Shown here in pieces: positions 38,448 through 46,748 of a stretch of 51,096 nt of DNA (position 1 is the first letter of the stretch; each line of letters opens with the position of its first letter). The position numbers and the translations under genes are program-made. Origin of the DNA: Nonomuraea turkmeniaca (GTDB taxonomy: Bacteria; Actinomycetota; Actinomycetes; Streptosporangiales; Streptosporangiaceae); assembly GCF_005889735.1 (NCBI RefSeq), contig NZ_VCKY01000052.1, positions 1 through 51,096 on the forward strand, read 5' to 3'. Under the pieces are notes generated by a model. That model made no database searches. It saw only the letters and a list, made by a program, of their open reading frames with translations, and was not told the DNA's origin.

Positions 38448-39604
38448 CGGAGTGGCTCCTCAAGCGGGCCGCGGACCATCCTCGGCCGTTCGTCGTCTCC
38501 GCTGAGCACGGCACCCGGGCTCGGCTGCTCGGCGAGGCCGAGATCGCGCGGCGGCGATGGCGGCCCGCGGAGCCGGCGAGCGAAGCCGACCTCCTCGTCA
38601 TCTGTGGCACTCCCGGCGAAGAGTTCGAAGCGGCGATCCGTACGGTCTGGGACGACCTGCCAGGACCACGCGCGCGAGTCGATCTGCCCAGCGACGCCAC
38701 TCCACCGTCGATCGGTCAGGCGCTAAATCGTGCGGTCGCCCACCTGGCCGACAAGGACGCACAGTGGAGGGATGCCGCTGCTCGGGCGGGCAAGCCATGG
38801 TCACCCGATGCGGACCGGAACAGCGACTCCCACACGCCGGACGGGGGTTCATCCCATCACGGCCATGATTCGCATGCGAGTCACGGACAGGAACATGACG
38901 ACGACGGGCATGAGGGCGGTCACCACGAGCACCACATGGGCAATCCCGGTGGCCTGCCCATGGCAGGTCGTGGCCCCGATCGTGACGGGCTGAGCTTGGA
39001 CCGCTTGCACGTCTCCATAGGGCCGATCTTGTCGGATTGGCCGCGTGGCTTGGTGGTGGAGAGCGTCCTGCAAGGCGACGTGATCCAGGACGCCGCCGTC
39101 AGGTGGCTGGGGAGCGGCGAGTCGTTCTGGGCCGAGCCCTGGAACAAGGCGGCGGCCGGCCACCCGGTGACGCGCGCCGAGGCCGGGCGGCGGCAGGCTG
39201 CCGCCTACCTCGACAGCCTGGGCCGATTGCTGTCGGTTTCTGGATGGTCTGGTGCCGCGAGGCGCGCCAGGGCGCTGAGGGATCGCCTGCTCGCTGACGC
39301 ACCGCGTGCCGAGCTCGCCGCGCCGTACAGGAGCTTCGAAAGACAGGTGCGTCGCTCCAGAACCCTGCGCTGGATGTTGCGCGACGTCGGATCGATCGAG
39401 GACGGCGACGCGGTGTCCAGGCTGGACGGGTGGCTGACCCGGACGCGGGCGGCGATCGATGCCCTCGAGGACGAAACGCCGCTCGACGGCGCACCTCCGG
39501 TCAGGCACACGTTGCACCCCGGGCTGCTCGTCGGCGGAGAGCTGGCCACGGCGAGGCTGATCATCGCCAGCCTCGATCCAGAACCGGCGGTCGCTCATGC
39601 TTGA
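38438..39604 (+). CDS. NuoB-like/NuoD-like fusion with a His-rich linker
   Basis: 388 residues. Residues 45-85 (ASEADLLVICGTPGEEFEA and VWDDLPGPRARVDL) follow the NuoB pattern ADV..V.GT...R.VWDQMPEPR. The paired and distal cysteines that hold cluster N2 are gone; the only Cys in the protein is in VICGT, and SAEHGT stands where NuoB has GLACC. Residues 132-166 hold twelve His with Asp/Glu. From about 170, RLHVSIGPILSDWPRGLVVE and SVLQGDVIQDA recall the start of NuoD, but the rest is short. No NuoC or NuoI is present. It may bind metal (Cu, Ni or Zn) rather than carry electrons. GTG 38438 follows GGGAGGGGG. Confidence 0.75.
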   Translation: MVVTEWLLKRAADHPRPFVVSAEHGTRARLLGEAEIARRRWRPAEPASEADLLVICGTPGEEFEAAIRTVWDDLPGPRARVDLPSDATPPSIGQALNRAVAHLADKDAQWRDAAARAGKPWSPDADRNSDSHTPDGGSSHHGHDSHASHGQEHDDDGHEGGHHEHHMGNPGGLPMAGRGPDRDGLSLDRLHVSIGPILSDWPRGLVVESVLQGDVIQDAAVRWLGSGESFWAEPWNKAAAGHPVTRAEAGRRQAAAYLDSLGRLLSVSGWSGAARRARALRDRLLADAPRAELAAPYRSFERQVRRSRTLRWMLRDVGSIEDGDAVSRLDGWLTRTRAAIDALEDETPLDGAPPVRHTLHPGLLVGGELATARLIIASLDPEPAVAHA

Positions 39605-40475
39605 AGGCGCAGTTCTTCTGCTGGCACTCGTCGGCCTCGGGCTTTCCGCCGCTTGTCTCGACGCCAGGCTGGGTGGGGCCCAGGTGGGTGCCCCGTTCGG
39701 CGAAGTGGCGCGGCTGCTCGTCCAGCAGCGTCGGCGCACGTTGCTGCGTGACACACTCCTCCTGCGGATCGGCGTTATCAGCCTGATCGTCGCACCGGTG
39801 CTGGCTGGAATCGTGATCCCACTGGGCGACGCCCCTGTCGCGGATCTGGCCGTGGGCATCGTCTGGTTCAACGCCATGGAGGTGTGCGTCTGGGGGTCGC
39901 TCTGGCTCACCGGCTGGGCGGTCAATTCGGTGTATCCGCTGGCCGGCGCCTACCGGCTCGTCGCCCAGGGGCTGGCGTACGAGCTGCCGCACATGTTCGC
40001 GCTGATCACGGTGGCGCTCGGTGCGGGGTCGCTGCGGATGGGCGACGCGGTGCAGGCGCAGCAGGGACTCTGGTTCGTGGTGTGGATGCCGATCGCGTTT
40101 CTGATCTATCTGGTGTCCGCGCTGGCGATGGCGTTCTGGGGGCCGATGAGCCAGCCGGTGGGCACTGATCTCGCAGGTGGCGTGCGTGCCGAGTTGTCGG
40201 GGCCTGATCGGCTGCTCTTCCAGGCAGGGCGTTATGCGCTGCTGGTGGTGGCCGCCGCGGCGGCCGTACCGCTGTTCCTGGGGGGTGGTGCGGGCCCGGT
40301 GTTGCCGAGCTGGTTGTGGGTGCTGGTCAAGACGGCGGCTGTGCTGGGGCTGCTGGTCTGGGTACGGCATCGCGTGCCCGCCATCAGGATGGATCGCTTC
40401 ACCCAGGCGTCCTGGCTGGTGTTGATCCCGCTGTCGCTCGTTCAGCTGCTCGTCGTCGGAATCGTGGTGTTGTGA
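39597..40475 (+). CDS. nuoH: NuoH-like membrane subunit (degenerate quinone-site loop)
   Basis: 292 residues, about eight helices. Family traits: YRLVAQGLAYELPHMFALIT (NuoH ...AQ..SYE.P...AL), FLGGG after the fifth helix region, and RMDRFTQASWLVLIPLSLVQ near the end. In usual NuoH the loop before this reads ETNRAPFDLPEAESELVAG; here the segment is FWGPMSQPVGTDLAGGV, with the acidic quinone-site cluster mostly lost. AEY is replaced by AGRYA. It is somewhat shorter than typical NuoH (about 325). It anchors the soluble arm in complex I. Confidence 0.85.
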   Translation: MLEGAVLLLALVGLGLSAACLDARLGGAQVGAPFGEVARLLVQQRRRTLLRDTLLLRIGVISLIVAPVLAGIVIPLGDAPVADLAVGIVWFNAMEVCVWGSLWLTGWAVNSVYPLAGAYRLVAQGLAYELPHMFALITVALGAGSLRMGDAVQAQQGLWFVVWMPIAFLIYLVSALAMAFWGPMSQPVGTDLAGGVRAELSGPDRLLFQAGRYALLVVAAAAAVPLFLGGGAGPVLPSWLWVLVKTAAVLGLLVWVRHRVPAIRMDRFTQASWLVLIPLSLVQLLVVGIVVL

Positions 40476-41101
40476 TGGCCGTCGCCTTCTGGATTCTGGC
40501 CGTCGTGTCCGTGGCCGCCGGGATCGTGGTGTTCGTCGTCGACTCGATGGCGCGGGCGACGTTCGCCCTCCTCGCCTCCCTGCTGGCGGTCGGGGCGGCG
40601 TTCCTGCTCATCGACCTGGAGTATCTCGGCGTCCTGATCATCCTGATGATGGTCATGGAGATGCTGATCATGGCGGTCTTCATGATCATGTACATGATGA
40701 ACCCGGCGGGTCTCATGCCGATGAAGATGGTCCACAACAACCGTGGGGCCGTGATCATATCGGGGGCGGTCTTCGTCCTCCTGACGGCGGGGATCTTCCT
40801 CACGTCCTGGCCACAGCGCAGAGGCGAGCCTCCAGCCGATCCCACCCGCGAGCTCGGGATGGCGATCATGGGATCGAAGATGCTCGTCATGATGGTCATC
40901 GGTGTGGCCATCCTCGCGACGATGATCTCGACCGTCGTGCTCGCCACTCATCGGGGTCGGTACGACCGCTACGGGGAGGACCTGAAGCGCCGCCGCCCGC
41001 TCGACCCTGGCCCAGGCCAAGGCCCGGGGCTCCCCGCCGCCGAGCACCATCACGGGCACGGTTCGTGCGGCTCGCCCGATCCTCGCGAGGAGTCCGGATG
41101 A
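40475..41101 (+). CDS. nuoJ: NuoJ-like membrane subunit with Met-rich helix and His tail
   Basis: 208 residues, five helices. The third helix region, EYLGVLIILMMVMEMLIMAV, leads into FMIMYMMNPAGLMPMKM, giving about a dozen Met in 35 residues, more than usual. NuoJ normally has YVGAVMVLFLFV with a pi-bulge here, so this helix is altered. The C-terminal tail ends in AEHHHGHGSC, a possible metal site. The ATG overlaps the nuoH stop. In complex I this subunit forms part of the E-channel. Confidence 0.85.
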   Translation: MAVAFWILAVVSVAAGIVVFVVDSMARATFALLASLLAVGAAFLLIDLEYLGVLIILMMVMEMLIMAVFMIMYMMNPAGLMPMKMVHNNRGAVIISGAVFVLLTAGIFLTSWPQRRGEPPADPTRELGMAIMGSKMLVMMVIGVAILATMISTVVLATHRGRYDRYGEDLKRRRPLDPGPGQGPGLPAAEHHHGHGSCGSPDPREESG

Positions 41102-41403
41102 CGCTCCAGTCCTTCCTCTTGCTGGGTGCCGCGTTGTTCGCGGTCGGTCTGTACGGCGCGCTGTCCCAGCAGTCGATCGTGATGCTGATGATGGGCCTGG
41201 AGCTGATGATCAATGGGCTGATCGTGGCCGGTGGCGCGTTCTGGTACTTCCTGGCTCCCGAGACCGCCGACGGCCAGGTCCTCGTCCTGGTGGCGATCAC
41301 GGTGATGGCCCTGGAGATGGCCATGGGCTTCGCCGTCGTCACCGCGCTCTTCCGGGCGCGGGAGGTCGACCTGACGGATGAGGCGAAGGACCTGAAGGGA
41401 TGA
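41098..41403 (+). CDS. nuoK: NuoK-like membrane subunit
   Basis: 101 residues, three helices. Both membrane glutamates of NuoK are kept: MLMMGLELMINGLIV and VAITVMALEMAMGFAVVTAL, and the tail after FRAREVD is typical. ATG 41098 overlaps the nuoJ stop (ATGA). It should link the E-channel to the antiporter-like subunits. Confidence 0.9.
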   Translation: MTLQSFLLLGAALFAVGLYGALSQQSIVMLMMGLELMINGLIVAGGAFWYFLAPETADGQVLVLVAITVMALEMAMGFAVVTALFRAREVDLTDEAKDLKG

Positions 41404-43205
41404 ACATCCTCGTCTTGCTGCTTCCGGCGCTTCCGATCGTCTCCGGCGGTGCGTTGATCATCCTTCGGCGGGCCGGACCCGCGATCGGGCTCCTCGTCGC
41501 CTCGGCTACCGTGCTCCTGGCCATCTGGGCCGCGATCCAGCGTCCCGCCATGACCATCGAGTTGTTCGCCGGTTTCGAGTCGGGGCTGGCGGTCGACGGG
41601 CTGTCGGCGGTCATGGTGGTCACCGTGTCGGTGGTCGCGCTGGCGGTTCTCGTCTTCGCTGCGGGCGAGATCCGCGAGTCCACGGGCCGGTTCTTCGGCC
41701 TGATGCTGATCTTCATGGGCGCGATGCTGGTCACCGTCACCGCTACGGACCTCGTCCTGTTGCTGATGGCGTGGGAAGTCATGGGCGCCATGTCCTACGC
41801 ACTGATCGGCTTCTGGTGGCGCGAGCGGGATCGGGTGCGCTCGGGGACGATCGCCTTCGTCACCACCCGCGCGGGCGACATGGGGCTCTACCTGGCCGCC
41901 GGCTGCGCTATCGCGGGATCGCACTCGCTGAACCTGACCGGTTTGACCGCCACGAGCTCTCCATGGCTGGACCTCGTGGCGGCCGGTCTAGTCGCGGCCG
42001 CGCTGGGGAAGTCGGCGCAGCTGCCCTTTTCCTTCTGGCTGTCGCGTGCGATGGCGGGCCCGAGCCCGGTGTCGGCGCTGCTGCACTCGGCCACGATGGT
42101 CGCCGCGGGCGCCTATCTGCTTCTGCGTACGCAATCGGTGCTGGTGGCGACCGGCTGGGCAGCGACCGTCGTTGCCTGGGTCGGTGCGCTGACGGCGCTG
42201 CTGCTCGGCGCTGTCGCGTTCGCGCAACGTGACCTCAAGCAGTTGCTGGCCGCCTCCACGTGCGCGCAGATCGGGTTCATGGTGCTGGCCGCGGGCGTCT
42301 CGGCGATCGCCGGGGGCGCGGCTCACCTGGTCGCGCACGCGGCGGTCAAGAGCCTGCTCTTCTTGGGAGCCGGAGCTTGGCTGACCGCGCTCGGCACTGA
42401 GCACCTGCCAGAACTTCAGGGTGCCGCGCGGCGGTATCCCCTCGTCGGCGTCACTTTCGGGGTCGGCGCTTTGGCGCTGGCCGGATTGCCGCCCTTGTCG
42501 CTGTGGGTGACCAAGGACATGGTGCTCGCCGCAGTGGGCGATCCCGCTCTGCATGCGGTGGCGCTGGCTGCGGCCGTGCTCTCTGCCGCGTACGCCGCCA
42601 AGGCGCTGATCGCCGTATGGTCGCCCGAGGCGGCGCGGCGTGACGGAGCCCGGATCAGGCTGCTCGAACGCCTGCCGCTGCCTCTGCTCGCCCTGCTCGC
42701 CGCGACGCTGGGGATCATCGGGCTCCTCTTTGGCGGCTGGACCCGCCTGCTCAACGCGGCCGGACCCCTTCCCGGGGCGGGCGAGCTGGCCGCGTCGGGC
42801 GTGTTGGCCCTGGCCGTGGTGATGCTGGTGATCGGGGTAAGGCTGCGCCGGCGAGCGGAGCTCGAAGCCGGCGCCTTCTTGGCCGGCTGGTTGGGCCTGG
42901 AGCCGCTCGCGGTGGCGGTGGTCTGGCAGCCCTTGATGGTGGTGGCCAAGGCGCTGGCGCGTTTCGACGATGCGGTGATCGATGGCGTGGTGCGTGCCGT
43001 GTCCCGCGGCGGGATGGCGATGGCCAGGTTCGCCCGGTCGCCCTTCGAAACCGGCGTGGACGGCGTCGTCCGCGGCACGGCGGCGATGGCCGGGCGGCTG
43101 GGCAAGTTGGCCAGGAAGCCGCAGACCGGCCAGGTCCACACCTACCTCGCCCAGGCGACGGTGGCCGTCGCCCTGCTGGCGATCGTGATCATGTTGGTGA
43201 GGTGA
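41400..43205 (+). CDS. nuoL: NuoL-like antiporter subunit
   Basis: 601 residues, about 15-16 helices including the C-terminal lateral helix (RFDDAVIDGVVRAVSRGG, later QTGQVHTYLAQATVAV). The channel residues are kept: Glu in LLMAWEVMGAMSYALIGFWW, Lys in ALGKSAQLPFSFWLSRAM, and Lys in HAAVKSLLFLGAG. GPSPVSALLHSATMVAAGAY is intact. So proton or ion movement through this subunit looks possible. Start and stop overlap the neighbours (ATGA, GTGA). Confidence 0.93.
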   Translation: MNILVLLLPALPIVSGGALIILRRAGPAIGLLVASATVLLAIWAAIQRPAMTIELFAGFESGLAVDGLSAVMVVTVSVVALAVLVFAAGEIRESTGRFFGLMLIFMGAMLVTVTATDLVLLLMAWEVMGAMSYALIGFWWRERDRVRSGTIAFVTTRAGDMGLYLAAGCAIAGSHSLNLTGLTATSSPWLDLVAAGLVAAALGKSAQLPFSFWLSRAMAGPSPVSALLHSATMVAAGAYLLLRTQSVLVATGWAATVVAWVGALTALLLGAVAFAQRDLKQLLAASTCAQIGFMVLAAGVSAIAGGAAHLVAHAAVKSLLFLGAGAWLTALGTEHLPELQGAARRYPLVGVTFGVGALALAGLPPLSLWVTKDMVLAAVGDPALHAVALAAAVLSAAYAAKALIAVWSPEAARRDGARIRLLERLPLPLLALLAATLGIIGLLFGGWTRLLNAAGPLPGAGELAASGVLALAVVMLVIGVRLRRRAELEAGAFLAGWLGLEPLAVAVVWQPLMVVAKALARFDDAVIDGVVRAVSRGGMAMARFARSPFETGVDGVVRGTAAMAGRLGKLARKPQTGQVHTYLAQATVAVALLAIVIMLVR

Positions 43206-44665
43206 CCGTGCTTTCGTTGACCGTTTTCCTGCCGCTGCTGGCCGCGGCGCTGCTGGCCGTGCCGCGGCTGCCGGCCTGCTGGATCTGGGTAGCCGCCGCG
43301 GCGGCCGACCTGGTGCTGGTCGTGGTCATGTGGCTCGGCTACCGCGGAGGGATCGGTTACGAGGAACGGCTGCGCTGGATCCCGTCGGTGGGCGCGGGCT
43401 ACCACGTCGGCGTCGACGGTCTGTCCTTGCCGTTGATCGCGCTCACCGCGGTGCTGTTCCTCTCGTGCGCGATCTATTCGCTGACGCAGGCAGAGCGGCC
43501 CAAGTCGTACGCCGCGCTCTTCCTGTTCCTGCAGACGGTCTCCACGGGCCTGTTCGCGGCTTTGGACCTGCTGCTGTTCTTCGTCTTCTTCGACCTGTCG
43601 ATCGTGGGCATGTACTTCGTGATCGTCGGCTGGGGCCACGGGGACCGGGCCCGCTCGGCGCTGAAGTTCTTCCTCTACACCTTTCTCGGCTCGCTCGCTC
43701 TCCTGCTGGGCTTCATCGGTCTCTACCTCGGCAGCGATCCGCGCACCTTCGACATCGTCGACCTGACCGCGAGCCCGCCGGAGGCGGGCGCGTTGGTGCT
43801 GCTGGCCGTCGGCATCGGGCTGGCGGTCAAGACGCCGACCGTGCCCTTCCACACCTGGCTACCCCCGGCGCACACCGACGCCCCCGCCGCCGGCTCCGCG
43901 ATCTTGGCGGGAATCCTGCTCAAGATGGGCACGTACGGCTTCGCGAGAATCGCCCTGCCCCTGCTCCCCGGGCCGTGGCGGCAGTACGCATGGGTGATCA
44001 TCGTCGTCGGAGTGGTCAGCGTTCTGTACGGCGCGCTCGTCGCCCTGGCGCAGCAGAACATCAAGCGGCTGATCGCCTACACCTCTGTCAACCACATGGG
44101 CTACATCGTGCTGGCCTTGGGCGCCGCCGGGCTCGCGGCAGGCGATGTCCAGGCCAGGCAACTCGCGGTCACCGGCGCGGTCACCCAGATGGTCAGCCAC
44201 GGCCTGATCACCGGTGCGTTGTTCCTGCTCACCGGCATCCTCTGGGATCGGGCGCACAGCTACGACCTCGATCGGTTCGGGGGGATCGCGGCCAGCGCCC
44301 GGACGTTCACCCTGATGACCGCCGTGGCCGCTTTCGCCTCGCTGGGACTGCCCGGGCTGTCCGGCTTCATCGCCGAGTTTCAGATCTTCGCAGGCGTGAT
44401 AGGAACCGGCATGACCGGCGCGGTCGTGGCCGGTGGGCTGAGCATCGTGGGCATCCTGATCACTGCCGCCTTGCTGCTGCGGCTTCTGCAGAAGGCGTTC
44501 CTCGGTCCTCTGGGAGAGCTGCGCGTCTCCGAAGCCCAGCCACACGAGGTGGCCTCGATCGCCCCGTTGCTGGTCCTGTCCTTGGTGATCGGCATTGTGC
44601 CGGGCTGGCTGCTCGATTTCATCGAACCGTTCTCGGCGGCGCTGGTTACCGGGGTGAGCCGATGA
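43202..44665 (+). CDS. nuoM: NuoM-like antiporter subunit
   Basis: 487 residues, about 14 helices. Kept: VKTPTVPFHTWLPPAHTDAP (Lys of helix 7), GSAILAGILLKMGTYGFAR, QQNIKRLIAYTSVNHMG and SLGLPGLSGFIAEF. The helix-5 glutamate of canonical NuoM (LFFE...PMYF) is Asp here: FFDLSIVGMYFVIVGWG. That keeps the charge but shortens the side chain. GTG 43202 overlaps the nuoL stop. Confidence 0.92.
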   Translation: MTVLSLTVFLPLLAAALLAVPRLPACWIWVAAAAADLVLVVVMWLGYRGGIGYEERLRWIPSVGAGYHVGVDGLSLPLIALTAVLFLSCAIYSLTQAERPKSYAALFLFLQTVSTGLFAALDLLLFFVFFDLSIVGMYFVIVGWGHGDRARSALKFFLYTFLGSLALLLGFIGLYLGSDPRTFDIVDLTASPPEAGALVLLAVGIGLAVKTPTVPFHTWLPPAHTDAPAAGSAILAGILLKMGTYGFARIALPLLPGPWRQYAWVIIVVGVVSVLYGALVALAQQNIKRLIAYTSVNHMGYIVLALGAAGLAAGDVQARQLAVTGAVTQMVSHGLITGALFLLTGILWDRAHSYDLDRFGGIAASARTFTLMTAVAAFASLGLPGLSGFIAEFQIFAGVIGTGMTGAVVAGGLSIVGILITAALLLRLLQKAFLGPLGELRVSEAQPHEVASIAPLLVLSLVIGIVPGWLLDFIEPFSAALVTGVSR

Positions 44666-46038
44666 CCGGCATGACCGAGAACCCCGTCGACCTCCTGCCC
44701 GAGTTGCTCATCCTGGCCGGAGCCGTGATCGGGCTGCTCGCCGGGTTGTTCCTGCCGCGCGGGCGGCAACGATGGGTGGGCTGGATCTGCGGGATCGCGC
44801 TGGTGGCCGCGCTGGCCGCCACCTCGGTCGCGGCTCTCCGGCCGGACACGATGGCCTTCGAGGCCTACTCGGTGGATCTGCTGACCCATGTGGCCAGGGC
44901 CACGGTCATCGTCGCGAACTTCCTCGTCCTCGTTCTGGCCGCTGGATGGGCGCGGGGCAACAGCCGCGAGACCGAGGTCTACGTGCTGTTCATGCTGGCC
45001 GCGCTCGGCACGGTCATCCTGGCGGGCGCCGGCGACCTGCTCGTTCTCGTCGCCGCGTACCTGCTGGCGAGCATCCCCGCCTACGCGCTGGCCGGGTTCG
45101 CCAAGGACGAGGCAGGCACCGAGGCCGCGCTCAAGTACTTCCTGATGGGCGCCTTCCTCGGCGTGCTCATGCTGGCCGGGGTCACCCTGCTCTACGGTCT
45201 CGCCGGGACGACGGCATACCAGGACTTCGGTCCGGTTCGGGGTGGAGCGGCCGGGCTCGCCGTGGTGCTCCTGCTCGGGGGCCTGTTGTTCAAGGCCGGG
45301 GGAGTGCCGGCGCACTTCTGGGTGCCCGACGTGACGGAGGGTGCCTCGCGGACGGTCGCGGCCTTTGTCACCACCGTCCCCAAGATCGGTGCCTTCGTCG
45401 CTCTGTTCCGTCTGGCCGTCGAGGTCTTCGCCGGCCTGGAGATCGGCTGGCGGCCGCTGATCGCGATCATTGCCGCGGCCACGATGACGCTGGGTAACCT
45501 GGCCGCCTTCCACCAGGACAACGTGCGCCGCCTGCTGGCGTACTCGACCATCAGCCAGGCCGGATACCTGCTCGTCCCCATCGCCATGGCCGGGCAGAGC
45601 GACCTCGCCGAACCGGCGTTGCTGTTCTACGTGGCCGCGTACGCGATCACCAACCTGGGCGCCTTCGCGGTCGTGCTCGCGGTGGGCGAGGACCGGCTGG
45701 CTGGCTACGCCGGGCTGGCCCGCCGCTCGCCCGGCCTGGTCCTCGCGCTGATCGTCTGCCTGCTTGGGCTGGTCGGCACGCCACCTACGGCCGTTTTCGT
45801 GGGCAAGGTGCTGGTCTTCGCCGCCGCCTGGGACGGCGGCTACGCCTGGTTGGCCGTGGTCGCCGCGATCAACACCGTGGCGAGCGTCTTCTACTACCTC
45901 CGCTGGATCCGGCCCGCCTTCCAACCCGGAGATGCGATCACCGTCGCAACACGCGCGGCCCGGATCGTGTACGTCGCCGCCGCGGTCTCGCTCCTCCTCG
46001 GCGTCGGCAGCGGCGTCGTGCTAGCCAATGCCCTCTAG
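44662..46038 (+). CDS. nuoN: NuoN-like antiporter subunit
   Basis: 458 residues, about 14 helices. EAALKYFLMGAFLGVLMLAG and LFKAGGVPAHFWVPDVTEGA are clear NuoN signatures, with Lys residues retained, including FVTTVPKIGAF. In the helix-5 position where NuoN has Glu (LGLELLSLP), this protein reads VAAYLLASIP, so the acidic partner of the channel lysine is missing. It is the last gene of the operon. The stop codon lies within the end of the leftward molybdo-enzyme remnant. Confidence 0.9.
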   Translation: MTGMTENPVDLLPELLILAGAVIGLLAGLFLPRGRQRWVGWICGIALVAALAATSVAALRPDTMAFEAYSVDLLTHVARATVIVANFLVLVLAAGWARGNSRETEVYVLFMLAALGTVILAGAGDLLVLVAAYLLASIPAYALAGFAKDEAGTEAALKYFLMGAFLGVLMLAGVTLLYGLAGTTAYQDFGPVRGGAAGLAVVLLLGGLLFKAGGVPAHFWVPDVTEGASRTVAAFVTTVPKIGAFVALFRLAVEVFAGLEIGWRPLIAIIAAATMTLGNLAAFHQDNVRRLLAYSTISQAGYLLVPIAMAGQSDLAEPALLFYVAAYAITNLGAFAVVLAVGEDRLAGYAGLARRSPGLVLALIVCLLGLVGTPPTAVFVGKVLVFAAAWDGGYAWLAVVAAINTVASVFYYLRWIRPAFQPGDAITVATRAARIVYVAAAVSLLLGVGSGVVLANAL

Positions 46039-46748
46039 CAGCTTGTCCGGTGTGAAGGGACCGGATGCGGGTGCCGGTGGCGTGGTAGATCGCGTTGGCC
46101 AGAGCCGCGGCCACGCCACGATGCCCAGCTCGCGCGCAGCATGGTCTCCACCTGCGGTGTCTCCCCCGGCAGGAGGTGAAAATCCGTGACCGGCACGCTC
46201 CGGTCGCCTTCGGGGCCGGTGAGATTGACGGTCGCGTCGAGCGCCGCCAGCGCCACGCACATGTCGGAGGGATGCACCGCCACGCAGCTCGGACTCGCTC
46301 CCAAAATGGCGTGCCCGCGGTTGAACCCGGCGAGCGCGTCACAACCCGCACCGGGCGTCCGCTTGTTGCAGGCGGCGCCGAGGTCGTAGAAGTAACGGCA
46401 GCGTGTCCGCTGCAGCAGATTGCCACCGACCGTCGCCCGGTTCCGCACCTGCGGCGAGGCTCCCTTCAGGAGAGCCCGCGCGAGTATCGGGTAGCGCCGG
46501 CGGACCCGGTCGTCGGCGGCCACCTGCGCGTTACGGGCCAGCGCACCCAGGCGTAGCCCGCCGTCCGGAACGTCCTCGATGGCCGACAGCGGCAGACGGG
46601 AGATGTCGACGACCTGCTCGGGCCGCTCCACCTCTTCGCGCATGAGGTCGAACAGGTTCGTCCCGCCGGCCAGGTATCGCACCTGCGGGCCCGCCAGTCC
46701 GACGGCCTCGGCCACGTCGGTTGCTCGTACGTAGGCGAACTCCCTCAT
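46021..46748 (-). pseudogene. Remnant of a PaoB/CoxM-like FAD subunit fused to a PaoC-like end
   Basis: From ATG 46748 the frame encodes a molybdenum-hydroxylase FAD subunit: FAYVRATDVAEAV, YLAGGTNLFDLMREEV, GASPQVRNRATVGGNLLQRT, RCRYFYD, then FHLLPGETPQVETML at about residue 200 of an expected 330. The rest is missing. The end of a molybdopterin-binding subunit follows in other frames: AAALANAIYHATGTRIRSL, then FTPDKLLEGIG and TAG 46021-46023. At least two small indels mark that tail. One deletion therefore removed the end of one gene and most of the next (roughly 700 residues). Confidence 0.85.

Noticed and set aside
43330..44661. A long rightward frame reading through nuoM in another phase before joining nuoN
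   Set aside because: The N-terminal half is Arg/Gly/Pro-rich shadow sequence of nuoM; real nuoN starts at ATG 44662.
44380..45924. A 514-codon minus-strand frame across nuoM and nuoN
   Set aside because: Antisense shadow of two well-supported membrane-protein genes, with no recognisable domain.
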